Below are positions 1 to 7,746 of a stretch of DNA of 22,568 bases, one piece after another. Both the position numbers and the translations under genes were made by a program. This DNA is from Actinomyces sp. ICM47. Lineage in GTDB: Bacteria > Actinomycetota > Actinomycetes > Actinomycetales > Actinomycetaceae. The first letter of the stretch is position 1, and the number at the start of each line of letters is the position of its first letter. Location of the stretch: assembly GCF_000278725.1 (NCBI RefSeq), contig NZ_ALCA01000133.1, positions 1 through 22,568 of the forward strand, in the 5' to 3' direction. The notes under the pieces were generated by a model, which made no database searches, was not told where the DNA came from, and saw only the letters and a program-made list of their open reading frames with translations.

Positions 1-2
1 CC

Positions 3-86
3 GAGCCGACCACCCCCGGCACCGAGCCCACGACCCCCGGCACCGAGCCGACCACCCCCGGCACCGAGCCGACCACCGAACAGCCC
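3..86 (+). repeat. 21-bp tandem repeats encoding EPTTPGT linker
   Basis: Three full 21-base units (3-23, 24-44, 45-65) encode EPTTPGT, and a fourth diverges after EPTT. The array runs off the left edge, so its copy number is unknown. It encodes a flexible Thr/Pro linker between the unseen N-terminal domain and the wall-binding modules. Confidence 0.85.
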
Positions 87-701
87 AAGAAGGGCGAGTG
101 GAAGTACGACGTTAACGGCTGGTGGTACCAGAACGAGGATGGTAAGAGCTACCCGAAGGGTGCCGTCCAGATGATCGACGGCAAGACCTACCGTTTTGAC
201 GAGAATGGTTACATGGTCACCGGTTGGTACAACAATGACGGCAAGTGGGAGTACTACCAGCCGTCCGGCGCTCAGGGTACCGGTTGGCAGGCTGTCGGTG
301 GCAAGCTCTACTTCCTCGGTGAAGACGGCACTCTGGCCACCGGCTGGACCAAGCAGGGTGACGACTGGTACCTCCTGAACGAGTCCGGCGCCATGGTCAC
401 CGGCTGGACCAAGCAGGGCAACGACTGGTACTACCTTGACAACACTGGCAAGATGACGACCGGCTGGGGCCAGGTCGGCGGCACCTGGTACTACTTCAAG
501 GACAAGGGAGAAATGGCCACCGGCTGGACCAAGATCGGTGACGACTGGTACCTCCTGAATGAGTCCGGCGCCATGGTCACCGGCTGGGTTCAGCTCGGCT
601 CTACTTGGTTCTACCTGCAGTCTTCCGGCAAGATGGTGACGGGTCCCGCCTACATCAACGGCACCTGGTACCAGTTTGCTAGCGACGGTTCGCTGATCTG
701 A
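3..701 (+). CDS. Cell-wall-binding-repeat surface protein, C-terminal part (5' end outside window)
   Basis: The gene is open from the left edge in the frame ending at TGA 699-701, so only the C-terminal 232 residues are visible. It opens with a Thr/Pro linker of 7-residue EPTTPGT repeats. About nine 20-residue modules follow, each with a WYY-type aromatic core and a GAMVTGW-like end. These are typical of the choline-binding/CW_binding repeat families (Pfam CW_binding_1 or Choline_bind_3), which hold secreted proteins on the cell wall through aromatic pockets. No catalytic domain is visible; one probably lies upstream, since such repeats usually end hydrolases or adhesins. There is no LPXTG tail, so attachment would be non-covalent. 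The ligand here is unknown. It converges on the CAP-domain gene and shares a terminator with it. The repeat-family call is secure; the full protein's function is not. Confidence 0.85.
   Translation, partial: EPTTPGTEPTTPGTEPTTPGTEPTTEQPKKGEWKYDVNGWWYQNEDGKSYPKGAVQMIDGKTYRFDENGYMVTGWYNNDGKWEYYQPSGAQGTGWQAVGGKLYFLGEDGTLATGWTKQGDDWYLLNESGAMVTGWTKQGNDWYYLDNTGKMTTGWGQVGGTWYYFKDKGEMATGWTKIGDDWYLLNESGAMVTGWVQLGSTWFYLQSSGKMVTGPAYINGTWYQFASDGSLI
96..698 (+). repeat. 60-bp cell-wall-binding repeat array
   Basis: The region encodes about nine roughly 20-residue aromatic modules. Units at 336-407 and 516-587, three repeats (180 bases) apart, differ at only 4 of 72 bases, while the units between them are more diverged. 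This suggests recent internal duplication or gene conversion. Confidence 0.8.
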
Positions 702-752
702 TCGCTCATCGGTGGATAGCTGTATATCTCAGCGATCACCGAATCACACACA

Positions 753-795
753 AAGAAAGGCCCGTCTTCGTTCATTACGAAGACGGGCCTTTCTT
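753..795. terminator. Bidirectional intrinsic terminator
   Basis: A perfect 18-bp stem (753-770 with 778-795) surrounds a 7-base loop. Its outer ends are A-rich and T-rich, so each strand ends in a partial U tract. It lies between the convergent wall-binding-repeat gene (stop 701) and CAP-domain gene (stop 809) and should serve both. Confidence 0.9.
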
Positions 796-808
796 ACTGC
801 ACATCTCT

Positions 809-2554
809 TCAGTTCTTGGCGCGACGCGATGCGATGAGCGCACCAATGCCAGCGACCAGGACCGCGACAGCGCCAACCGCAACCCACGTGGCCGTGGTGC
901 CCGTGGAGGCGATGGTCTGCGGACGAGTCTTCGACGGGGTCGAAGGCTGCGACTGGGCAGGTGCCGGAACGACCGGAGCCGTGGTGGTGGGGGTCGACGG
1001 GCCAGGTGCCGGAGCGGAAGGCTCAGGCGAGGTCGGGGTCGACGGGCCAGGCACGGGAGCGGAAGGCTCAGGCGAGGTCGGGGTCTCGGGACCCGGTGCC
1101 GGAGCGGACGGCTCACCGATCGACGGGTTCGGAATCTCCGCGGCCGTGCAGTTCGTCAGCGCGGCGCGGTACTCCTCGGCTGTCAGGTAACGCTCAGCCT
1201 TGTTATCACCCTCAAGGACGGTCACGCCGCCATCCTTCTCAGGACGCACGGAGGTGTCAGCAGCGATCGAGTCAGCAACCTTATCGAGCTGAGCGTCGAG
1301 TTCCTCAAGGTCCACAGCAGGCTTATCCTCAGAGACCGAGGCCAGGTAGTCATCGAGGGCCTTCTGAGCAGCATCGACGGCGGCCTGAGCGTCAGCGACG
1401 GCCTTATCGGCATCAACCGAGGGCTTATCGTCGACGGGCGCGGGGGTCGCCGGAGCGGGCGCGGGGGTCGCCGGAGCCGCAGCACCATTCTTGGCGGGCA
1501 GAGTCGAGGCGTCCACGGGGAGGGCAGAACCTGGGAGCGCGCCAACCATCTTTTCCCAGGAGCTTGCGCGCTGCGCATCGCCGGATCCAGCAAGGCCGGA
1601 GACGTAGTTCGTGTTGTCTGTATTGAAGGCCTTGCCGTCGAAGCCATAGGCCGAGGCCGTGTCACCGGTCGTGTGGAAGCGCGACAAGTTCGGCGAACCA
1701 CCGGTGACACCATAGAACTTCTGCGTGCCGTAGACGCGTGTGCCCTCACTGCCCTTGGCAATGTACACACCGACGCCAACGGTGTTGCTCGCACCGAGCA
1801 TGTTACGGTCATGCCCCTGAGAGTTCTTCCATTGATCGAAGAGATCAGCAGCAGCCTGCGCAGGAGTCTTCATGCCGCCGCCGGCAGAGAAGTTCTCAAG
1901 GTGATTGTAGGCGATATTTTCAGCAGCAGACATGGTATCTGCTCCGTCGAGAGCCCCCTGCCCCATGTTCTTGTAGGACTGATCATGCTCGAAAGAATCG
2001 GTATCGGACATGTGCTTGCTCCACGAGCGAGCATCGCCAGTAACGGTGTCCGACACGACCAACTCGGGCAGACCAGCGTTGGCGCGGTAGGCATTCATCT
2101 TCTGAACGATGAGGGCCTCAATGATCTTGGCCTGGGTCTCGTAATCGACCTTGGACCAATCAACCCAGTCAAGACCGCGGTCAACGTTGGAATCCGCAGC
2201 GGGGGCATCGCCCGCTGCGGGAGCATCGCCGACAGAGGGGTTGGGCTTCTCGGCATCCTGCTTGGCGGCCTCCAGGGCGGCCTGAGCGTCGGCGAGGTCC
2301 TTACGAAGCTGAGCCTCACGCTCAGGGTCGGCCTTGTTACCGGCCGACTTGCCCGCGGCCGCGTCGGCGTACTGGGCGAGCAGCGGGTTGTACTCAGCAG
2401 TGATGCGAGCGTCTGCGCCAGTGAGGGACGCGCAGAAGGGATCCTCGGTGGCATGGTTTCCCTCGGCCAGCGAGGGGATTACAACGAGGGATGCCGCGAT
2501 CGTGGTGGCGGTGAGCACCACCGTGGTGTGAGTGCGGGTGAGTTGGAACGACAT
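809..2554 (-). CDS. CAP/SCP-domain surface protein with sortase-like C-terminal anchor
   Basis: A 581-residue predicted secreted protein. Residues 1-31 look like a signal peptide. Residues 75-105 form an Ala-rich heptad-like coiled coil. Residues 150-282 are a CAP (SCP/PR-1) domain, with H190, E212 in AENIAYN and H248 in GHDRNML at the usual cavity positions. A second coiled coil follows at about 380-435, then three 15-residue EPSAPAPGP-type repeats. The C-terminus has IASTG (548-552), a hydrophobic segment and an RRAKN tail, which is sortase-substrate architecture with a non-canonical motif close to the class E motif LAXTG. CAP proteins have varied and often unknown functions, so none is assigned. 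The ATG at 2554 has no strong Shine-Dalgarno; it is chosen because the signal peptide follows directly. Confidence 0.88.
   Translation of the reverse strand: MSFQLTRTHTTVVLTATTIAASLVVIPSLAEGNHATEDPFCASLTGADARITAEYNPLLAQYADAAAGKSAGNKADPEREAQLRKDLADAQAALEAAKQDAEKPNPSVGDAPAAGDAPAADSNVDRGLDWVDWSKVDYETQAKIIEALIVQKMNAYRANAGLPELVVSDTVTGDARSWSKHMSDTDSFEHDQSYKNMGQGALDGADTMSAAENIAYNHLENFSAGGGMKTPAQAAADLFDQWKNSQGHDRNMLGASNTVGVGVYIAKGSEGTRVYGTQKFYGVTGGSPNLSRFHTTGDTASAYGFDGKAFNTDNTNYVSGLAGSGDAQRASSWEKMVGALPGSALPVDASTLPAKNGAAAPATPAPAPATPAPVDDKPSVDADKAVADAQAAVDAAQKALDDYLASVSEDKPAVDLEELDAQLDKVADSIAADTSVRPEKDGGVTVLEGDNKAERYLTAEEYRAALTNCTAAEIPNPSIGEPSAPAPGPETPTSPEPSAPVPGPSTPTSPEPSAPAPGPSTPTTTAPVVPAPAQSQPSTPSKTRPQTIASTGTTATWVAVGAVAVLVAGIGALIASRRAKN
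980..1114 (-). repeat. 45-bp tandem repeats encoding EPSAPAPGPSTPTSP
   Basis: Three consecutive 15-residue units (residues 481-525) occur in the Pro-rich stalk of the CAP-domain protein, differing by one to three residues. They probably extend the domain from the envelope and are likely to vary in length between strains. Confidence 0.85.
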
Positions 2555-2592
2555 TAACTATCGGCCTAACACTATGGAACAGAGACAGGTAA

Positions 2593-2621
2593 ATCTTTCC
2601 ATGCGGTTTACGAGATTTCAA
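2593..2621 (-). promoter_or_regulatory. Possible promoter of the CAP-domain gene
   Basis: On the minus strand, TTGAAA (2621-2616) is followed after 17 bases by AAAGAT (2598-2593), about 40 bases before the start codon. The -35 is good and the -10 is weak (3 of 6), so this is tentative. Confidence 0.3.
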
Positions 2622-3176
2622 ACTTTTTCGAGTAATTGATTACACGTAATTCTCTGGAATTGCAACGTTTTCTCGGTTTCACAGATTTTGAACATCCCAC
2701 ATGTCGATACCAAAAAGTTATATTAACCGCCTAGTGACTTACCGCTTAGCAAGTTAGATACTGACCTTCTGCACGATTTATACGTAACAACACCTGTGCC
2801 GCCACGAGGCAGACGACACTCCCCCACTCACCTCACCCAATAATGCTTGAAGCCATCAGCGCGCACATAGACCCACCTAGCGAAAGCTGGACAACGCTGC
2901 CCATGAACCAGCAGATAGGTCCAGCTGAGCACAGATGGGTCATTAGCAGCACCAATAGGAGCACTCACCGCTTCGAATCCACCACAGCCCCTCGCCCCCA
3001 CACTCACGCGATGCACCCCGCAACGTCAAGGCACACTGGCAGCAGCACACACAACAACGGCGAGAGGCAGGCCAACATCGACCAGCACCCCACAGACCCC
3101 GAAGAAATTCAGAAGCGCAGCAGCGAGCAAGCCAGAGAAAAGAAAGCGACCACAAGGCTCTCGGAGCAATAAAAAA

Positions 3177-3201
3177 CCGACACTCACAAGCTGAGTGTCG
3201 G
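3177..3201 (-). terminator. Intrinsic terminator of the tRNA-Ala gene
   Basis: A perfect 10-bp stem (3177-3186 with 3192-3201) has a 5-base loop and is followed on the minus strand by six T residues. It begins 9 bases past the tRNA 3' end. The + strand also has a short T-rich run after the stem. Confidence 0.9.
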
Positions 3202-3210
3202 TTATTTCGG

Positions 3211-3283
3211 TGGAGCTAGGGGGATTCGAACCCCCGACCTCTTCCATGCCATGGAAGCGCGCTACCAACTGCGCCATAGCCCC
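3211..3283 (-). tRNA. tRNA-Ala (anticodon GGC)
   Basis: A 73-base cloverleaf reads on the minus strand from GGGGCTA. The anticodon stem CTTCC/GGAAG encloses the loop ATGGCAT, with anticodon GGC at 3250-3248. The T arm contains GGTTCGAATCC. The acceptor stem pairs GGGGCTA with TAGCTCC and contains the G3:U70 wobble that identifies alanine tRNAs. The discriminator base is A, and the 3' CCA is not encoded. It decodes GCC and GCU. Confidence 0.97.
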
Positions 3284-3317
3284 TTTATTTAGTTCGTCAC
3301 CCCCGGCGACCTGATAA

Positions 3318-3347
3318 ATAATAGCCCTCTTTTCGCGAGGCGCGCAA
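3318..3347 (-). promoter_or_regulatory. Probable promoter of tRNA-Ala
   Basis: On the minus strand, TTGCGC (3347-3342) is followed by an 18-base spacer and TATTAT (3323-3318; 5 of 6 matches to the -10 consensus). A transcript starting near 3311 would leave a leader of about 28 bases before the tRNA. Confidence 0.5.
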
Positions 3348-3423
3348 ATCGAAACCAAGTGTCGCTAATCACACCATCATGAAATTGTTGAAATGCTAGG
3401 CAAACGAGGCCCCCGGAGGCGTG

Positions 3424-4158
3424 TTACGCCCCCAGGATATCCTCGCGAGCCCCGATGTTGTGCGATGCCAGGCGCCATCCGGTGCGCGCTGCGCTCTTCG
3501 CGGTTGAGACACCAACGGGCACCAGTTCCGACCAGTGGCAGTTATCGACGCCGCGCAGGCCATTGAAGTCCGCGGGATCGAGCCCCAGCAGGGAGACGAT
3601 GCCCCGCGCGATAGCGGAGCCGTGCGAGACGATGATGAGAGACTGATCCGACCGGCACGCGGCCGCGGCCTCGAGGACGGCGTCGCGGAATCGCTCCCCC
3701 ACGATCTCGGAGCGCTCAACCTCGGCACACCCACATTCACCGGTGTCTCGATACTCGGAGTAGGCCTCGGGTTGCTCGCGGGCGATCTCCTCGTAGGTCT
3801 TCCCCTCGAAGGTGCCGTAGAAGCGCTCCGTGAGCCTCTCATCGCTGACCGGACCCTCACAGGGATAGCCGGCGATGTCGAACACGCGCGCGAGGATACG
3901 GGCCGTGTCGAGCGCACGCACCAGCGGAGAGCACACGATGCGTACTCCCCCGTCGTCATAGCTGCGCGAGGTCTCGGCGGCGACCATACCGACCTCGGCG
4001 CTCGGTTCGCACAGGCGCGACACGAGCACACCTGCGGCACCGGCTGCCTGGGAGCGTCCCGAGTCATTCAGGGGTTCGTCGATACGCCCCTGAAAGCGGC
4101 GCGCCAGGTTGAAGTCCGTCTGGCCGTGGCGCAGCAGGACGATACGCGACGCGCTCAC
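3424..4158 (-). CDS. Histidine phosphatase (phosphoglycerate mutase-like), possibly glucosyl-3-phosphoglycerate phosphatase
   Basis: This 244-residue protein belongs to the histidine phosphatase superfamily. LLRHGQT places the phospho-accepting histidine at H11. R81 lies in CSPLVRALDTA, the ERFYGTFEG segment carries the usual acidic residue, and the second catalytic histidine is H179 in VSHGSAIARG. The gene follows rsfS, overlapping it by four bases (GTGA), so it starts with GTG at 4158 and is probably translationally coupled. In M. tuberculosis the gene at this position after rsfS is GpgP (Rv2419c), which dephosphorylates glucosyl-3-phosphoglycerate in methylglucose lipopolysaccharide synthesis. 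That makes GpgP the best guess from position, but substrate cannot be read from sequence in this family; a broad-specificity phosphatase or cofactor-dependent mutase role remains possible. It is the last gene of the run. Confidence 0.88.
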   Translation of the reverse strand: MSASRIVLLRHGQTDFNLARRFQGRIDEPLNDSGRSQAAGAAGVLVSRLCEPSAEVGMVAAETSRSYDDGGVRIVCSPLVRALDTARILARVFDIAGYPCEGPVSDERLTERFYGTFEGKTYEEIAREQPEAYSEYRDTGECGCAEVERSEIVGERFRDAVLEAAAACRSDQSLIIVSHGSAIARGIVSLLGLDPADFNGLRGVDNCHWSELVPVGVSTAKSAARTGWRLASHNIGAREDILGA

Positions 4159-4580
4159 TGCGCGGACTCCGCGCCATGGGTCGCGGCACGCTCAGCTGCG
4201 GCTGCGCGGGCCTCCTCCGTATCCACGTCGATGGGCACGGCCGGGCAGTCACCCCACAGGCGCTCGAGCGCGTAGTACTCGCGCTCCTCCTCGGAGAGAA
4301 CGTGCACGAGCATATCCGAGTAGTCGAGGAGCACCCAGGTGCCCTCCGCGCGCCCCTCGATGTGGGCGGGACGGCGATGCTGCTCGGCCCAGATGCGGTC
4401 CATGATGTCCTCGGCGATGGCGCGCACCTGACGGTCCGTCGGGGCAGAGACAACCACGAAGGCATCCGCCAGGGCGAGTTTGCTGGTCACGTCAACGAGC
4501 ACCGGGTTGATGCCGCCGCGGTCGTGTGCGGCGCGAGCAACCAGGCTCGCCAGTTCTGCGGTAGCGTCGGGAAGGCTCAC
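4155..4580 (-). CDS. rsfS: Ribosomal silencing factor RsfS (Iojap family)
   Basis: A 141-residue RsfS/Iojap protein. The family binds ribosomal protein L14 on the large subunit and blocks joining with the small subunit, lowering translation when nutrients are scarce. Visible family features are the LADAFVVVSAPTDRQVRAIA segment (about residues 37-56) and the run from DYSDMLVHVLSEEER to the YYALERLWGD end (about 86-111). The C-terminal 25 residues are an Ala/Glu-rich tail. The GTG start at 4580 is supported by AAGGAG five bases upstream. The gene lies 13 bases after nadD, a pairing conserved across bacteria, and its stop overlaps the phosphatase start. Confidence 0.95.
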   Translation of the reverse strand: MSLPDATAELASLVARAAHDRGGINPVLVDVTSKLALADAFVVVSAPTDRQVRAIAEDIMDRIWAEQHRRPAHIEGRAEGTWVLLDYSDMLVHVLSEEEREYYALERLWGDCPAVPIDVDTEEARAAAAERAATHGAESAQ

Positions 4581-4593
4581 GTTTCTCCTTGAG

Positions 4594-5304
4594 TTAGAAC
4601 CGGTACAGGCCGTATTTGTTGATGTATTGGACGACGCCGTCGGGCACCAGGTACCAGACCGGTTTGCCCTCTTCGACGCGCGTGCGGCAGTCCGTCGACG
4701 AGATCGCCATGGCGGGCACCTCCAGCAGCGACACGGACTCGTGCGGCAGGCCGGGGTCCGACAGGTTATGCCCGGGACGCGTCACGCCGATGAAGTGTGC
4801 CTGCTCAAAGAGCTTGTCGGCATCCTTCCACTGCGCGATCTGCGCCAGCGCGTCGGCACCCGTAATGAAGTAGAAATCCGAATCCGGGTACTCGCGCGAC
4901 AGGTCCGCCAGCGTGTCGATCGTGTACGTCGTGCCCCCGCGGTCGATATCGACGCGCGAGACTGCGAAACGTGGGTTCGAGGCGGTCGCGATGACCGTCA
5001 TGAGGTAGCGGTGCTCGGCTGAGGTGACACGCCGCCCCGCTTTGAAGGGCTGCATAGCGGCGGGTACGAACACAACCTGGTCGAGTCCGAATACGTCCAT
5101 GACCTCGGAGGCGGCGACGAGGTGTCCGTGGTGGATCGGATCGAAGGTGCCGCCCATGATGCCGATTGCCCGCCTCCTGCGCAGGGCGCGCGGAGGATGC
5201 TGGGGCAGCGCGGGGGCGGCTGTCACGCCCGCGGTGGCCTCCGTGGTCTTTTCGATCGCCTCCCCGTCCGAGGCCGGGCCTGCTTCCTTGTCCTGCGTGC
5301 TCAC
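4594..5304 (-). CDS. nadD: Nicotinate-nucleotide adenylyltransferase
   Basis: NadD transfers AMP from ATP to nicotinic acid mononucleotide, making the dinucleotide used in NAD synthesis in the cytoplasm. The nucleotidyltransferase signature [11 protein letters not shown] is at residues 51-61 and the second ATP-binding motif ISSTDCRTR at 201-209. Length from the GTG at 5304 is 236 residues, about 40 more than usual, because of a low-complexity Glu/Ala/Thr and Arg-rich N-terminus. That start overlaps the proA stop as GTGA, so coupling is likely. A second GTG at 5226 (residue 27) has GGAGG 11 bases upstream and would give a more ordinary length. The reading frame continues open further upstream, but that part lies inside proA and is not coding. 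Confidence 0.93.
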   Translation of the reverse strand: MSTQDKEAGPASDGEAIEKTTEATAGVTAAPALPQHPPRALRRRRAIGIMGGTFDPIHHGHLVAASEVMDVFGLDQVVFVPAAMQPFKAGRRVTSAEHRYLMTVIATASNPRFAVSRVDIDRGGTTYTIDTLADLSREYPDSDFYFITGADALAQIAQWKDADKLFEQAHFIGVTRPGHNLSDPGLPHESVSLLEVPAMAISSTDCRTRVEEGKPVWYLVPDGVVQYINKYGLYRF

Positions 5305-6587
5305 GGGCGGATGGTTCCTTCTCCCTCGTAGATCCAGGTGGTCGTCGTCAGCTCCGTCAGCCCCATGGGGCCGCGCGCGTGGAGCTTCTGAGTGGAGATG
5401 CCGACCTCGGCTCCCAGCCCCAGCTGGCCGCCGTCGGTGAAACGCGTCGAGGCGTTGATCGCGATCGCGGCGGCGTCCACCCCGGCGCGGAAAGCGCGAA
5501 TAGCGGCGACATCGGATGCGACAATGCCCTCGGTGTGGCCGGTCGAGTAGCGGCGGATGTGCTCGGTCGCTTCCTCCACGCTGCCGACGACACGCACCGC
5601 GAGGTCCATCGACAAGTACTCGGTCGACCAATCGGCCTCGGTGGCATCCACGATCATGTCGGCGTCGATGGAGGGCTGGTCGTCCACGATGGCGCGAGTG
5701 GCACCGTCAGCGTGGATGGTCACGCCCGCGGTCGTCAGGCGAGTGATGGCGGCGACCAGGAAGCGGGCGGCGACGTCGGCGTGAACCAGAAGGGTCTCTG
5801 CCGCGTTGCACACGCCCACGCGCTGCGTCTTGGCGTTCATGATGATGGCTTCCGCTGCCTCAAGGTCGGCGGAGGCGTCGACGTACAGGTGGCAGTTGCC
5901 GGTGCCCGTCTCGATAACGGGTACGCGTGACTCCTCGACGACGGCGTTGATGAGGCCCGCTCCCCCACGCGGGATGAGTGCGTCAATCGCACCGCGCGCA
6001 CGCATCATGGCGCGTGCACCCGCGCGACCCCACTGGTCGACAGTCTGGATCGCGTCAGCGGGCAGGCCGACGGAGGTCAGTGCGTCGCAGCACACCTCGA
6101 TGAGAACCCGGTTCGAGGCCTGGGCTGCACTCCCGCCACGCAAGATGACCGCGTTACCAGCCTTGATCGCCAGGGTCGCGGCGTCGATGGTGACGTTCGG
6201 GCGGGCCTCGTAGATGATGCCGACGACGCCGAGGGGCACGCGCTCCTGAGTGACGCGCAGGCCGATGTCAGTGCGGGTTCCTCGCACGACCTGGCCGACC
6301 GGGTCGGGCAGGGCAACGATCTCGTGAACGGCGTCAGCGATGGATCGGATGCGGTCCTTTGTCAGGGCAAGGCGGTCGAGGAGGCCCTCGCTCATCTGCT
6401 CCGCGCGGCCGCGCGCCACGTCCTCGGCGTTGGCGGTCAGGATCTGGTCGGAGCGCTCGATGAGCGCCGTCGCGATCGCTTCAAGCCCGCGGTTCTTCAC
6501 CTGGGTCGTCGCGTTTGCGAGCACGCGCGCCGCGTCGCGGGCAGCGTCGGTCACCTGGGAAATATCAGCAGCAGTATCCACTCGCAC
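5301..6587 (-). CDS. proA: Glutamate-5-semialdehyde dehydrogenase (gamma-glutamyl phosphate reductase)
   Basis: A 428-residue cytoplasmic aldehyde-dehydrogenase-fold enzyme, the second step of proline synthesis. It reduces glutamyl-5-phosphate with NADPH to glutamate semialdehyde. Diagnostic stretches are [17 protein letters not shown] (about 120-136), [17 protein letters not shown] (143-159) and [13 protein letters not shown] with the catalytic Cys at about 270. Length matches the family. The start used is GTG 6587; a second GTG two codons later is equally possible, and neither has a clear Shine-Dalgarno. It lies 31 bases after proB, the usual order proB-proA, and its stop overlaps the nadD start. 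Confidence 0.96.
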   Translation of the reverse strand: MRVDTAADISQVTDAARDAARVLANATTQVKNRGLEAIATALIERSDQILTANAEDVARGRAEQMSEGLLDRLALTKDRIRSIADAVHEIVALPDPVGQVVRGTRTDIGLRVTQERVPLGVVGIIYEARPNVTIDAATLAIKAGNAVILRGGSAAQASNRVLIEVCCDALTSVGLPADAIQTVDQWGRAGARAMMRARGAIDALIPRGGAGLINAVVEESRVPVIETGTGNCHLYVDASADLEAAEAIIMNAKTQRVGVCNAAETLLVHADVAARFLVAAITRLTTAGVTIHADGATRAIVDDQPSIDADMIVDATEADWSTEYLSMDLAVRVVGSVEEATEHIRRYSTGHTEGIVASDVAAIRAFRAGVDAAAIAINASTRFTDGGQLGLGAEVGISTQKLHARGPMGLTELTTTTWIYEGEGTIRP

Positions 6588-6618
6588 ATCATGTCACACG
6601 AGTGCGGGGCGGTCCCTG

Positions 6619-7746
6619 TCAGTCAGCGCTCAGCGCAGAAAATGCGTCACCTAACACCGCCAGGTCGTCGCGGTGAATTGCTGGCCTGGGATGCTCGTAT
6701 CCTGCCGCCACCAGCCGCTCCATACCCGCGCCGGCGATCTGGCCCAGTGTGTCCGAGTCGTAGCCGGACACGCCGCGCGCGATGAGTCCGGTCGGGCTGG
6801 CAACGTCCACAACGTCTCCGGCCTCGAAATGACCGAGCACCGAGTGCACGCCAGCGACCAACAGAGACTTCTTGCCGACCGTGATCGCCTTCGCAGCTCC
6901 CTCGTCGACAATGATCTCGCCGCGAGAGGGTGCCACGTGTGCGATCCACAGGCGACGAGAGGCCGGACGCTGGGCCGACGGTTCGAACCAGGTGCCGACG
7001 CGGCGGCCTTCCAGGACGGGCCCCAGGTCGTTTGCGCTGGCCAGCTGCACGCCGATGCCGCTGGCCGTCGCCAGCATCGCGGCCTGCACCTTCGTCGCCA
7101 TGCCGCCCGTGCCAACGCGAGAACCCGCGCCGGTCACGAGCACACTCATGAGGTCGTCCGCGCTGGCGACGCGTTCGATCAGCTCCGAACCCGGATGATC
7201 CGGAGGAGCCGTATACAGGCCGTCAACGTCCGTCAGCAGCACGAGCGCGTCGGCCTTGATCATCTGGGCGATGAGCGCAGCAAGTCGATCATTGTCGCCG
7301 AAACGCAGCTCGCGGGTGGTCACCGCGTCGTTCTCGTTGAGGATTGGCACGACGCCGAGGCCGAGGAGCCGCGAGAGGGCCGCGCGCACGTTCGTGTAGT
7401 GGTCGCGGCGCATCACGTCGTCCGTGGTCAGCAGCACCTGGGCGGCGTCGAGGTGATGCGCCTGGAAGGCGGCGGTCCACCTCGCCATCAGGAGTCCCTG
7501 GCCCATCGCGGCGGCGGCCTGCACGCTCGGCAGGTCCTTCGGCTTGGCTGAAAAACCGAGCGGATCCAGCCCCGCGGCGACAGCGCCCGAGGAGACAATC
7601 ACGACCTCGCGGTCGCGCCCGCGCCAGCGGGACACGAGGCGAGCGACGGCGTCAATACGGTTCAGGTCCAGACCACCGTCCTCGCGCGTGAGCGAGGAGG
7701 ATCCGATCTTGACGACAATGCGAGAAGCCGCGGTCACTCCGCTCAT
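6619..7746 (-). CDS. proB: Glutamate 5-kinase with PUA domain
   Basis: ProB phosphorylates glutamate to glutamyl-5-phosphate, the first and normally proline-inhibited step of proline synthesis. The amino-acid kinase domain covers about residues 8-260: [11 protein letters not shown] near the start, [16 protein letters not shown] and the [10 protein letters not shown] motif. A PUA domain occupies about 280-365. The ATG at 7746 overlaps the obg stop as ATGA and gives 375 residues, matching the family. In-frame starts up to 7770 would add eight residues inside obg and are not preferred. Coupling to obg is likely from the overlap. Confidence 0.96.
   Translation of the reverse strand: MSGVTAASRIVVKIGSSSLTREDGGLDLNRIDAVARLVSRWRGRDREVVIVSSGAVAAGLDPLGFSAKPKDLPSVQAAAAMGQGLLMARWTAAFQAHHLDAAQVLLTTDDVMRRDHYTNVRAALSRLLGLGVVPILNENDAVTTRELRFGDNDRLAALIAQMIKADALVLLTDVDGLYTAPPDHPGSELIERVASADDLMSVLVTGAGSRVGTGGMATKVQAAMLATASGIGVQLASANDLGPVLEGRRVGTWFEPSAQRPASRRLWIAHVAPSRGEIIVDEGAAKAITVGKKSLLVAGVHSVLGHFEAGDVVDVASPTGLIARGVSGYDSDTLGQIAGAGMERLVAAGYEHPRPAIHRDDLAVLGDAFSALSAD

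Larger units (their letters stand above)
2555..3210. other. 656-base lower-GC region without a convincing gene
   Basis: The stretch between the CAP-domain gene and the tRNA contains an AT-rich part (about 2620-2790) that is unlike the rest of the window. A + strand reading frame at 2843-3172 ends directly before the terminator hairpin. It has no ribosome-binding site, uses rare AGA, AGG and ATA codons and resembles no protein I know. Apart from the tentative promoter for the CAP gene and the tRNA terminator, I see nothing functional. Confidence 0.6.

Noticed and set aside
3..86. CRISPR-like short tandem array at the left edge
   Set aside because: The units are contiguous with no spacers and stay in frame as a Thr/Pro linker.
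2843..3172. A 109-codon open frame on the + strand ending just before the terminator hairpin
   Set aside because: It has no Shine-Dalgarno, its composition is Ser/His/Thr/Gln-rich without a hydrophobic core, it uses rare AGA, AGG and ATA codons, and the hairpin is explained by the tRNA on the other strand.
5305..5631. Upstream extension of nadD by 109 codons
   Set aside because: It lies entirely inside proA in another frame and is Arg/His/Gly-rich out-of-frame sequence. The NadD family does not have such a domain.
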